A program made the position numbers and the translations under genes. DNA of 64,000 bases from UBA3775 sp964584255 (lineage in GTDB: Bacteria > Bacillota > Clostridia > Lachnospirales > Lachnospiraceae), in contig CAZOZM010000008.1 in the NCBI GenBank assembly GCA_964584255.1, forward strand, positions 40,343 to 104,342, written 5' to 3'. Below the pieces are notes generated by a model. The model was not told where the DNA came from. It saw only the letters and a program-made list of their open reading frames with translations, and searched no databases. Shown here piece by piece: positions 1 through 7,304 of the stretch (position 1 is the first letter of the stretch; the number at the start of each line of letters is the position of its first letter).

Positions 1-2
1 AG

Positions 3-281
3 GTTCCCGTGGGAGAGGTTACGGCCTCAGACGATAAGATGGTACAGTTTAAGCGGATAATGACCGATATTATGCTTGAAGCATTGAAAATCAATAATGA
101 AGATTTGAGTCAGCAGATAAATTATACGGTTACTGATTCCATAACGCGCGAAATGAACTACCTCATAAACAGAAAGGAGAGGGCGGAGGAAGAAAGGTTT
201 AAGCAGATAGACAGACGTTTAAGAGAGGTATGTGCCGTCAGGGAAGGGAAAAAGAAAAACGGTGCAACCCCTCAGGGGTGA
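3..281 (+). CDS. C-terminal fragment of an unidentified protein (possibly a MerR-type regulator tail)
   Basis: The reading frame is open from the left edge of the window and ends at a TGA at 279-281, so only the last ~92 residues are visible and no true start can be assigned. The visible part is highly charged and predicted to be helical, with an acidic/basic stretch near the end (NRKERAEEERFKQIDRRLRE) that resembles the coiled-coil tails of Lachnospiraceae MerR-like or other helix-turn-helix regulators. No DNA-binding domain is in the window, so that family call is an inference from overall character only. The stop codon lies inside a terminator hairpin, which supports this being the end of a real transcription unit. 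Confidence 0.45.
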   Translation, partial: VPVGEVTASDDKMVQFKRIMTDIMLEALKINNEDLSQQINYTVTDSITREMNYLINRKERAEEERFKQIDRRLREVCAVREGKKKNGATPQG

Positions 282-290
282 CACCGTTTT
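256..290 (+). terminator. Intrinsic terminator overlapping the end of the first CDS
   Basis: The outer stem AAAACGGTG/CACCGTTTT encloses a second stem ACCCC/GGGGT, and the 3' arm ends in TTTT. The stop codon of the upstream gene sits in the hairpin. Confidence 0.7.
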
Positions 291-310
291 AAACAAATTG
301 TCCTTTTAAC

Positions 311-339
311 AATCAGCTCTTTAGAGGGCTGATTTTTTT
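311..339 (+). terminator. Second intrinsic terminator, abutting the ferredoxin stop codon
   Basis: AATCAGCTCT pairs with AGGGCTGATT (one G-U pair) around a TTAG loop and is followed by seven T residues. It backs up the terminator at 256-290. Its T run overlaps the stop codon of the convergent ferredoxin gene, and the opposite strand has only a weak T run, so it mainly serves the plus strand. Confidence 0.7.
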
Positions 340-505
340 ATTCTTCAATTGAATCTGTAGGACATACAGCTGCACATGAACCACAGTCGAGACATGCATC
401 TGCATCAATAACATACTTGTCAGCTCCTTCGGAGATTGCGCCTACAGGACATTCTGAAGCACAAGCACCGCAAGAAACACAACCATCGTTGATCTTGAAA
501 GCCAT
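338..505 (-). CDS. 2[4Fe-4S] bacterial ferredoxin (55 aa)
   Basis: Small soluble electron carrier for low-potential anaerobic redox reactions. The 55-residue product starts MAFKINDGCVSCG and carries two complete CxxCxxCxxxCP cluster motifs: Cys9/12/15/19 and Cys38/41/44/48. This is the classic clostridial 8Fe ferredoxin arrangement and length. The ATG is fixed by an AAGGAGGAGC ribosome binding site (complement of 511-520). The gene is monocistronic and convergent with the preceding gene. A TTGTAT-17-TAGAAT promoter candidate lies upstream. The acidic C-terminus (DSIEE) is typical. The specific redox partner cannot be told from sequence. Confidence 0.96.
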   Translation of the reverse strand: MAFKINDGCVSCGACASECPVGAISEGADKYVIDADACLDCGSCAAVCPTDSIEE

Positions 506-605
506 TTTATGCTCCTCCTTGCTTTTAAAATAATTAGCCGGTAAACCGGTAAAGCGGGTTAGCGCTCATAACAAAGGGAACAAAGTCCCCTTTGCATTTG
601 AAAAC

Positions 606-634
606 ATTCTACTTGAATATCCCGGAAAATACAA
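606..634 (-). promoter_or_regulatory. Candidate sigma-A promoter of the ferredoxin gene
   Basis: On the minus strand a TTGTAT -35 (complement of 629-634) and a TAGAAT -10 (complement of 606-611) are separated by 17 bp. The leader downstream contains an inverted repeat, CAAAGGG...CCCCTTTG, at 574-596. The rest of the 506-711 gap shows nothing else clear. Confidence 0.5.
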
Positions 635-711
635 GCCGTTTTTTTTACAATTAAATACAAACACGTCAAAAACCACCTGATATTGTTAAATTTTTTTTAT
701 TATTTAGAGAG

Positions 712-740
712 TTGACTAAACCAATACATTCATTTATACT
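712..740 (+). promoter_or_regulatory. Candidate sigma-A promoter of mecA
   Basis: TTGACT (712-717), a 17-bp spacer and TATACT (735-740) face mecA. The leader then contains a hairpin with arms AAAATCA (754-760) and TGATTTTT (790-797). It resembles a terminator and could act as an attenuator. Confidence 0.6.
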
Positions 741-823
741 CATTTCGAAAAGAAAAATCAGTAACTTCGCTGATGGCGCTCCGGAAGCGTGATTTTTGCC
801 GGACGTCATGGAGGTGTATATAT

Positions 824-1606
824 ATGAAGATAGAAAAGATAAATGACAGGCAGATCAGATGTTATCTGACAAGCAAGGACCTGGCTGACAGAAAAGTTAA
901 ACTGAGTGAAATAGCTTACGGTTCAGAGAAAGCAAAACAGCTTTTCCGCGATATGCTTGATCTTGCAGAGCGTGAGTGCGGATTTGAGGGAAAAGATGCA
1001 CCGATAATGGTTGAAGCGATTCCTTCACCGCCGGATGAACTCGTTTTGGTAATAACAAAGGTAGAAAATCCGGATGAACTTGATGTAAGATTTTCAAGAT
1101 TTACGCCGGCGGATACCGAGTCGGAAGGTATTCAGGAGAGCAGGGATGAAAGTCCGGACGAGATTTTCGGAAAAAATGTAATCGAACAGGCCGGAAACGG
1201 TGAATGGGACCCTGCAGACGCCATAAAGGGGATACTTGATCGTGTTTTTGGAGGAAGTGAAGACGGTGACGGCGGAAAGAAGGAATCTGAGAAACAGGAG
1301 ACAAAGATACCGTCTGACTATTTCAAGGCCTTCCGTTTCCCAACGCTGGAAAAAGCGGCAGAGTTCGCAAAGGCGGCAGGAAGGGGATTTGCCGGACCTT
1401 CAAAATTGTATAAGAATCCGGCTGACGGAAAATACTATCTGACGATAGGAATAAAAAATGCAGACCGTGACGTATTCAGAAGGTTATGTAACAGGGGCTG
1501 CGAATTCGGTGAAGAAGCACCGGAGGCTAAAATGTCATACTACACTGAACATTGCAAATGTATCATTAAAAGTGATGCGTTGGGAATTCTTTCGGTGTTT
1601 ATGTAA
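824..1606 (+). CDS. mecA: Adaptor protein MecA
   Basis: MecA binds substrates through its N-terminal domain and hands them to ClpC/ClpP for degradation; in Bacillus it controls competence and other regulators. The 260-aa product begins MKIEKINDRQIRCYLTSKDL, a very typical MecA N-terminus, and this domain runs to about residue 90. A variable acidic linker (about 95-160) follows, then a C-terminal ClpC-binding domain (about 160-260). The start at 824 is chosen because GGAGGTG lies 8-14 bases upstream; an in-frame start at 773 has no ribosome binding site. The gene is preceded by its own promoter and a leader hairpin. ClpC itself is not in this window. The family assignment is secure; the target proteins are unknown. 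Confidence 0.93.
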   Translation: MKIEKINDRQIRCYLTSKDLADRKVKLSEIAYGSEKAKQLFRDMLDLAERECGFEGKDAPIMVEAIPSPPDELVLVITKVENPDELDVRFSRFTPADTESEGIQESRDESPDEIFGKNVIEQAGNGEWDPADAIKGILDRVFGGSEDGDGGKKESEKQETKIPSDYFKAFRFPTLEKAAEFAKAAGRGFAGPSKLYKNPADGKYYLTIGIKNADRDVFRRLCNRGCEFGEEAPEAKMSYYTEHCKCIIKSDALGILSVFM

Positions 1607-1648
1607 ATAAAAAATAAATACACTTATTTATAGATAGGAGGATTTTTT

Positions 1649-1855
1649 ATGACAGTTTCAAAGGATATTACAATTGGAGAACTTCTTACAATTGACACGG
1701 GTGTTATTCCTGTACTTCTTGAGTATGGAATGGGATGTTTCGGATGTCCGTCAGCACAGGGAGAAACAATTGAAGAAGCAGCAATGGTTCACGGAATTGA
1801 AGTTGATGAACTTATGAAATCAATTAATGATCTTCTTGCAAGCAAGGAAGCATAA
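1649..1855 (+). CDS. DUF1858 / hybrid-cluster-associated redox disulfide domain protein
   Basis: A 68-aa protein made of a single DUF1858 domain, which is also found fused to hybrid cluster proteins and ScdA-type proteins. It contains a CxxC motif (MGCFGCPS, Cys30 and Cys33) that is thought to be redox active or to bind metal. The start has a strong AGGAGG ribosome binding site. The gene stands alone between mecA and a strong terminator. The biochemical role of free-standing members is not established, so only the family is asserted. Confidence 0.88.
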   Translation: MTVSKDITIGELLTIDTGVIPVLLEYGMGCFGCPSAQGETIEEAAMVHGIEVDELMKSINDLLASKEA

Positions 1856-1903
1856 TTGACCTGAAGCCGGCAGCGGATGCCGGTAAGGATGTTTGATTGA
1901 AAC

Positions 1904-1942
1904 GGGCTCTTGGGAACGCGCTCCCGAGGGCCTTGTTTTTTT
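1904..1942 (+). terminator. Intrinsic terminator after the DUF1858 gene
   Basis: GGCTCTTGGGA pairs with TCCCGAGGGCC (two G-U pairs) and is followed by TTGTTTTTTT. A smaller CCGGCA/TGCCGG hairpin lies about 25 bases upstream. Between this and 2158 the only other visible signal is an isolated TATAAT at 2045-2050 without a convincing -35. Confidence 0.8.
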
Positions 1943-2157
1943 CAGAACGTTAAATGTGAGACGGTTTACGGGAAGAGGCCGGAAAAAGTCTCAAAATGGT
2001 AAAAAAAGTAACATACCGGCTTCCGTAATACGGTCGGCTGATGGTATAATATATACAAAAAATGAAAATTCGTTTGTGCATAATTACAGATGAATCAGGC
2101 CTTGTGTCATTGTGAAACCCGAAAAACTTTGGCAGTAAGGTCAATTGAAAAAATAAA

Positions 2158-2335
2158 AAACGGCGACTATCATAAATCTGTCAATTGATTTAGGCGAGGT
2201 TTATCATAGTCATCATGGCTCCGCAAAAAAATGTAGGCGGTTGCCTTGCACCTAAGCCCTGGATCAGGAAAGCTCCCGAAAGACTGTATCATGCCTGCAT
2301 CCGATGGGCGGATTTCTCAGGGAGCTTTTTACATT
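2158..2335 (+). promoter_or_regulatory. Structured leader of the GH18 gene, unassigned (riboswitch-like or small RNA)
   Basis: Four helices can be drawn in series. GACTATCATAAA (2165-2176) pairs with TTTATCATAGTC (2200-2211) with one mismatch. TAGG pairs with CCTA around 2234-2253. CCTG pairs with CAGG around 2258-2268. A terminator-like hairpin has arms AAAGCTCCC (2269-2277) and GGGAGCTTTTT (2320-2330). The last arm also contains the only purine-rich candidate ribosome binding site for the gene starting at 2336. This layout suits transcriptional or translational control of the hydrolase. It was compared from memory with c-di-GMP, c-di-AMP, SAM, purine, cobalamin and SRP/6S RNAs and did not match. 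Confidence 0.4.
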
Positions 2336-4027
2336 ATGAAAAGAAAATCGGTTTTAGCAATTCTATTTGCCCTGTCATTAGGCATTTTTGCGGGATGCAG
2401 CCTGACAGGCGGTGGAAATGATGGGGAAAAGAGTAATATATCGACTAAAATGGTTGATTTGGAGGCACAGTACAGTCTTGCGGAGGGCGAGGCTTTTGTG
2501 GTAATTGACAATTCGGAGCAGATGGAGAGGGCAAAGCTTTTTGACGGCAGGTGGTATCTCCCTCTTTCTGTGGCACAGGTTATAAACGACCGTTTTTATT
2601 GGAATGAAGCGGAAGAACAGCTTGTTGTCACAAATGCGGTCAGTATTGACTACTATTGGCCGGATGTAAACGGCTGCCGTATCATGAATGTTGACACGGA
2701 CAACGGTTATCCGATGTTGAAAACGGAAAATGGCAGGGTTTATCTGAGCGGGGAACTCGTGGAAAAATATGCGGGATATGAACTAAAGGTGTTTGAGGAT
2801 TCGCCTGCAAGACTTGTGATTAACAGTGCAGGAACGGAATCGGAAACGGTTGCCGCATCAGCAGATGAGACATGCATAAGAGCGGCGGCATCACTTTCCG
2901 CAGACATAGTAAAAAAAGTTTCCGCAGGCGATATTCTGTATAAAATACAGACCGGCACGGATTCCGGAGAGTTTATAAACGTATGCACTGCAGACGGATT
3001 TGCGGGATATGTCCGGATAGATGATGTCGGACAGGAGAGCGTTGTAAAACACATCTCGGATTTTACGGAGCCGGAGTATGTAAGAAATGTTGAAGGAGAA
3101 ACCGGTCTTACCATGGTATGGCACAATATGTCATCGGCAGTAAACGGTTTTTCGGGCGAAATTTCGGGAAACGAGGGCATAGATGTGGTAATTCCTACCT
3201 GGTATTCGGTTGTTGGAACGGATGGCTCGATTTCGTCAAATGCGAGTCATAAATATGTGAACAATGCGCATAATCAGGGGCTTAAGGTATGGGGGCTGGT
3301 AAATGATTTCGATCCGTATGTTAAGGGACTGGATGTTCTCTCAAATACGGCTTCAAGAACGGCGCTCATTGAAGCACTTGTTTCCGGTGCCGTGGAATAT
3401 GATTTGGACGGAATAAACATAGACTTTGAGTATATTACGGCGGAAAGCGGTCCGCATTACATACAGTTTTTGCGTGAACTGTCCGTTTACATGCGAAAGA
3501 ACGGACTTACACTCAGTGTTGATAATTATGTTCCTAATTCCGGAAATACCCAGTACAATCTGGAAGCACAGGCTCAGGTTTGTGATTACATCATTCTTAT
3601 GACCTATGATGAGCATTATTCAGTTGAGTCGGGAGTCGGAAGCGTTGCTTCAAAGGGATTTGTGGAGAACGGCGTAAAAGCGGCACTCGAATATGTTGAT
3701 GCCGACAGGCTTGTTATGGGAATTCCATTCTATACGCGTTTGTGGGAAACGGCGGCTGACGGAACAATGAGTATGCAGGTTATAACGATGAAAACTCAGA
3801 GTGAAGTTGTAAACAAATACAATCCGGAGATGGCGTGGGATGAAGAATTCGGACAATATCATACGGTATATACCAACAGCAGCGGTGTTTCATGCGAAAT
3901 GTGGCTTGAAGAGGACCGTTCAATCACGGTGAAGAAAGAAATCGCTGACGTAAACGGACTTGCAGGTGTTGCCTGCTGGTGTCTCGGCTATGAAGAAGAT
4001 TCGGTTTGGGATGTGCTGAAGCAATAG
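2336..4027 (+). CDS. Lipoprotein glycoside hydrolase family 18 with SH3-like domain
   Basis: Surface lipoprotein predicted to cleave N-acetylglucosaminyl bonds in peptidoglycan or a related glycan. The start at 2336 gives a signal peptide ending in a lipobox (IFAGC, Cys21); upstream in-frame ATGs lie in the structured leader and would bury it. After a linker there is a copper-amine-oxidase-like/stalk segment (about 45-165), an SH3-like region (about 170-240) and a GH18 barrel (about 250-560). The catalytic DxxDxDxE motif is present as DGINIDFE, with Asp358, Asp363 and the proton donor Glu365. The architecture resembles YaaH/SleL-type enzymes, but there is no LysM. A role in wall turnover or spores is possible; substrate is not proven. 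Confidence 0.9.
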   Translation: MKRKSVLAILFALSLGIFAGCSLTGGGNDGEKSNISTKMVDLEAQYSLAEGEAFVVIDNSEQMERAKLFDGRWYLPLSVAQVINDRFYWNEAEEQLVVTNAVSIDYYWPDVNGCRIMNVDTDNGYPMLKTENGRVYLSGELVEKYAGYELKVFEDSPARLVINSAGTESETVAASADETCIRAAASLSADIVKKVSAGDILYKIQTGTDSGEFINVCTADGFAGYVRIDDVGQESVVKHISDFTEPEYVRNVEGETGLTMVWHNMSSAVNGFSGEISGNEGIDVVIPTWYSVVGTDGSISSNASHKYVNNAHNQGLKVWGLVNDFDPYVKGLDVLSNTASRTALIEALVSGAVEYDLDGINIDFEYITAESGPHYIQFLRELSVYMRKNGLTLSVDNYVPNSGNTQYNLEAQAQVCDYIILMTYDEHYSVESGVGSVASKGFVENGVKAALEYVDADRLVMGIPFYTRLWETAADGTMSMQVITMKTQSEVVNKYNPEMAWDEEFGQYHTVYTNSSGVSCEMWLEEDRSITVKKEIADVNGLAGVACWCLGYEEDSVWDVLKQ

Positions 4028-4118
4028 GGCATTGCAGAAGGATTGACATAAGAATAAAATAGGGAAGGGCGGATTCGTTCAAGAGGAATTCTGCCTGTAA
4101 TCCGGCAAAGGAGAACCA

Positions 4119-4814
4119 ATGGGAAGAAAAAATGAAGCTCAGGAATGGAAGCGTTTTGAAGAGCTTTTTGAAGAAATGTCTGAAAATTATGAGGGTTTCA
4201 GACGATTGATGGCTTATTACAGATGTGCCATTATGGAAGTTGAAACAAAATTTAATGTGCTTAACACGCAGTTTTCGCTCAAACAGGAGTACAATCCGAT
4301 TGAATCCATAAAATCGAGATTGAAGTCGGTTGAAAGCATTTACGAAAAAATGAGGCGTAAAGGGTATTCGCTTACCATGGCTTCGGTTGAGGAAAATATG
4401 CATGACGTTGCGGGAATCAGAGTAGTATGTCCGTTTATCAATGACATATACATGCTTGCGGAATGCTTTCTGGAACAGGATGATGTACGACTCATAGAAA
4501 AAAAGGATTACATTAAGAATCCGAAGGAAAACGGATACAGAAGTCTTCATCTCATAGTGGAAACTCCGATTTTTTTGCAGAATGAGAAGAGGATGATGAA
4601 GGTTGAAGTCCAGTTAAGAACCATCGCGATGGATTTTTGGGCAAGTCTTGAACACCGTATGAGCTATAAAAAAGAAATATCTCCAGAGCTTATGAGGGAG
4701 CTTGCGGGGGAATTGAAAGACTGTGCGGAAAAGAGCGCCGAGCTTGACGGACGCATGGAAGGAGTAAAAAACAGAATATATGAAGGCATAAATAAAGATG
4801 CCGGAAAGGAATAA
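4119..4814 (+). CDS. GTP pyrophosphokinase family protein (small alarmone synthetase, RelP/RelQ type)
   Basis: Transfers pyrophosphate from ATP to GDP/GTP to make (p)ppGpp in the stringent response. The 231-aa product lacks the HD hydrolase, TGS and ACT domains of long Rel proteins, as expected for a stand-alone synthetase. Key synthetase motifs are visible: a basic segment around residues 60-80 (SIKSRLKSVESIYEKM), DVAGIRVVCPF near 97, and NPKENGYRSLH near 134-144 containing the substrate-binding Tyr. A GGAG ribosome binding site precedes the ATG. It is followed after 2 bases by a cytidylate-kinase-like gene, so the two are probably co-transcribed. RelP and RelQ cannot be separated with confidence here. 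Confidence 0.88.
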   Translation: MGRKNEAQEWKRFEELFEEMSENYEGFRRLMAYYRCAIMEVETKFNVLNTQFSLKQEYNPIESIKSRLKSVESIYEKMRRKGYSLTMASVEENMHDVAGIRVVCPFINDIYMLAECFLEQDDVRLIEKKDYIKNPKENGYRSLHLIVETPIFLQNEKRMMKVEVQLRTIAMDFWASLEHRMSYKKEISPELMRELAGELKDCAEKSAELDGRMEGVKNRIYEGINKDAGKE

Positions 4815-4816
4815 AA

Positions 4817-5569
4817 ATGCATATAACATTAACAGGAAACCTTGGAAGCGGTAAATCAACCGTAAGTAAGATCCTTAAGGAGAAGCGCGGATATGAAATC
4901 TACTCAACCGGTTCGGCACAGAGAAAGATTGCCGAGGAACTCGGAATAGATGTCATAAAGATGAACGATCTCATGAACAAGGATGAGAAATACGACAAAA
5001 TGATTGACGAAACAACGGCGAGATTTTCAAAGGAAAATACGGACAAAAATATCATTTTTGACTCAAGACTGGCATGGAACTTCGTTGAGAAGAGCTTCAA
5101 AGTGTTCCTTTCGGTAAATATTGATGAAGCGGCGGGACGAGTGTATTCCGATGCAAAAAGAGGCGAAGTCGAGAGCTATAAAAGCGTGGAAGAGTGTAAG
5201 GCAAAACTTATTGAGCGTGCAGGCAAGGAAGATAAGAGATATCAGGAAAAATACAATCTTCACTATTTTGACTTTAACAACTACAATCTCGTAATAGACA
5301 GCACGGCATGTGAACCGGAGCGTATTGCCGATACTATTGAACGGCTTGCAGAAGAATCAGAGGGCAAACCGGAAGAAAAAATGATACTCTTTTCACCTGA
5401 GAGACTTGGAATACAGAGGACGGAAAAGGCTGAGATTTCTGATTTTTACAGAGGCGGCGAAGTTGTAATTAAGGCTTCGGGTGATGATTATGTAATCGAA
5501 AAAGGCAAAGAAAATGCCGTAAAGGCGGCGGAGGAAGGATTCTGCTTTGTAAGATGCAGACTCGCATAG
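4817..5569 (+). CDS. Cytidylate-kinase-like P-loop protein
   Basis: P-loop nucleotide kinase of the cytidylate-kinase-like family. Walker A is at the N-terminus (TGNLGSGKST, residues 6-15), followed by features expected for a (d)NMP kinase: an STGSAQRKIAEE segment and a DSRLAW segment near residue 82. The N-terminal ~180 residues form the kinase. The last ~65 residues (from about 188) form an extra module not found in housekeeping Cmk, with unknown function. It begins 2 bases after the alarmone synthetase gene, with GGAAAGGA as ribosome binding site, so it may act with (p)ppGpp metabolism. Substrate is not determined. Confidence 0.75.
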   Translation: MHITLTGNLGSGKSTVSKILKEKRGYEIYSTGSAQRKIAEELGIDVIKMNDLMNKDEKYDKMIDETTARFSKENTDKNIIFDSRLAWNFVEKSFKVFLSVNIDEAAGRVYSDAKRGEVESYKSVEECKAKLIERAGKEDKRYQEKYNLHYFDFNNYNLVIDSTACEPERIADTIERLAEESEGKPEEKMILFSPERLGIQRTEKAEISDFYRGGEVVIKASGDDYVIEKGKENAVKAAEEGFCFVRCRLA

Positions 5570-5631
5570 AATAAACCGGCTTTTCATGGTCAATACTTAT
5601 TGCAGAAAATTAAAGTGCGATGGAGCCGGTC

Positions 5632-6681
5632 ATGGAAAGAGAAAAACAAAGAAAACTGATAGTATATGTTTTGACAACGGCAGCGGTATATCTGGCATTC
5701 AAATACCTGCTGCCGCTTTTTTTGCCGTTTGTTGCGGCATATGCAATTGCATGTGTTCTTACACCTCCGGTAAGGTTCTTATATGGAAAAGTGAAACTGC
5801 CCCTTTGTGTATCCTGTTTTGTCGGAATAACAGGGCTTTTGGGGATGCTTTCATTTGCTTTCTGGAAAATAGGAAAGACTCTGTGGAGACAGGGAATGAG
5901 GCTTCTTAACAATCTGCCGGGTTATGAGGAGAAGATTATAAAAGGTCTGGGCGGCATGTGTGAGAAGGCTGACGGAATACTCGGCAGGGAGGCAGGTACC
6001 GTCAAAGAAATTATAATGAAAGAAGACGGTCTGTTTGACAGTGCATGCAGAAAGGCAGTGGAAAGTGCGGCCGGAATAACGATTGACATAGCGGAAATAA
6101 TTGCAATTGTGGCAGGAGTGGTTCTGATTATTCTGGTTTCCGCAATTCTGATTTTATATGACGGAATCAGAAAAAAATCCGTAGGTGAAATTGCGGAGGG
6201 GAGTGAATCGAGAAGCATTATGCTTGTAAAAAAAGGGATTTCGGAAGCGGGTGCGGCATATCTGAAAACACAGCTCATACTTATGGGCATAACCTCAGTG
6301 GTCTGTTCAGTGGGACTTGCGATTATGGGGAACTCATATGCATTGCTTGCAGGACTGGGAATAGGATTTTTGGATGCACTTCCGGTACTGGGGAGCGGGT
6401 TTGTATTCGTACCCTGGGTTTTGATAAGCTTTTTTAACGGCAGGGTAAAAGATGGTTTTATACTGTTGATAACCTATGGAGTGTGTCAGCTTATCAGAGA
6501 ATTTCTGGAACCCAAACTTCTGGGGGACAAAATCGGAGTAAAACCGGTTTACACCGTTATGGCGATGTATGTCGGACTGAAGCTTTTCGGATTCTTCGGT
6601 TTCATCCTGGGACCTGTGGGGCTTATAATAATCAAATATGCCGCCACGGAATTTGCCGGAGATGGGAAAACTACCAGTTAA
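5632..6681 (+). CDS. ytvI: AI-2E family transporter / YtvI-like sporulation membrane protein
   Basis: Polytopic permease-like protein of the AI-2E (PerM) family, 349 aa. Several hydrophobic segments are visible: two near residues 10-60, one near 70-85, one near 155-180, and a cluster at about 215-345. The conserved central region reads LGIGFLDALPVLGSG and is followed by EPKLLGDKIGVKP, a hallmark of the family. YtvI members are linked to sporulation in Firmicutes, but the transported substrate is unknown. The start at 5632 is preferred because GGAG sits 6 bases upstream, whereas the ATG at 5620 has no ribosome binding site. The 3' end overlaps the convergent membrane-protein gene by 11 bp. Confidence 0.85.
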   Translation: MEREKQRKLIVYVLTTAAVYLAFKYLLPLFLPFVAAYAIACVLTPPVRFLYGKVKLPLCVSCFVGITGLLGMLSFAFWKIGKTLWRQGMRLLNNLPGYEEKIIKGLGGMCEKADGILGREAGTVKEIIMKEDGLFDSACRKAVESAAGITIDIAEIIAIVAGVVLIILVSAILILYDGIRKKSVGEIAEGSESRSIMLVKKGISEAGAAYLKTQLILMGITSVVCSVGLAIMGNSYALLAGLGIGFLDALPVLGSGFVFVPWVLISFFNGRVKDGFILLITYGVCQLIREFLEPKLLGDKIGVKPVYTVMAMYVGLKLFGFFGFILGPVGLIIIKYAATEFAGDGKTTS

Positions 6682-7177
6682 TCCACCAGGAATCCAGCAA
6701 TACGGCCGTGCGAAAAAGAGTCCATATAAGGGAAGGAAGAGTGAACATCAGAGAAAGGGGAGTCAGTTTCAGGAACATTGCGCAGAGCTGAAGCATGAGT
6801 ATATTCTGGTATATGCTGAGAAGAGATGCTCCAAGGGGCATTCCCGGAATGATAAAAATAGAGGGAATGATGAGGCAGATGATGAAGGAATAAAAAAAAG
6901 TGCAGTTTATGTGCTTAACGGATTCTCTTCTTTCACCGGCATTCAGATGAAAATTGTTCAGATAAAAGAGAGCTCCCAAAAAGAGGTAAAAAAGTATGCT
7001 GATAACCGGAAGAATCCTGCCGGAGAGAATAAGAGCAGATACAAAGGCATAGGGATACCCTTTTGAATAAGCAGAGATGAAGAGGGAGAGGAAGAAAAAA
7101 GGAGTCAGAGTCATAAGGAAACAGAAAAGAGCCTCGCGGTAGTGTATTTTTTTCAGAAAAAACGTTAATCCTGTCAT
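6671..7177 (-). CDS. Hypothetical multi-pass membrane protein
   Basis: A 168-aa very hydrophobic protein with about four predicted membrane segments (near residues 15-35, 48-70, 92-115 and 125-155) separated by short polar loops such as NAGERRESVK. I do not recognise a family. It is the only long open frame in the 600 bp between the YtvI-like gene and proS, and the hydrophobic pattern is that of a real membrane protein. The start is uncertain: the ATG at 7177 has a weak AGG upstream, and in-frame starts at 7213 (ATG) and 7249 (GTG) have no clear ribosome binding site. It is transcribed against its neighbours and its 3' end overlaps the YtvI-like gene by 11 bp. Confidence 0.55.
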   Translation of the reverse strand: MTGLTFFLKKIHYREALFCFLMTLTPFFFLSLFISAYSKGYPYAFVSALILSGRILPVISILFYLFLGALFYLNNFHLNAGERRESVKHINCTFFYSFIICLIIPSIFIIPGMPLGASLLSIYQNILMLQLCAMFLKLTPLSLMFTLPSLIWTLFRTAVLLDSWWINW

Positions 7178-7304
7178 ATTTTCAGCCTGACTGCTTTGTA
7201 TCAATATATGCATTTTGTTTCGGTCTATTGACAAAATCAGAGGCAGCACTTAAAATTAGTCAGTCAGACACATAATTAATTACCGTTTTTAATGGAGGAA
7301 AGAA

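Noticed and set aside
2740..3180. 146-codon frame opposite the GH18 gene
   Set aside because: It lies wholly within a well-supported GH18 coding region on the other strand and has no family-like sequence.
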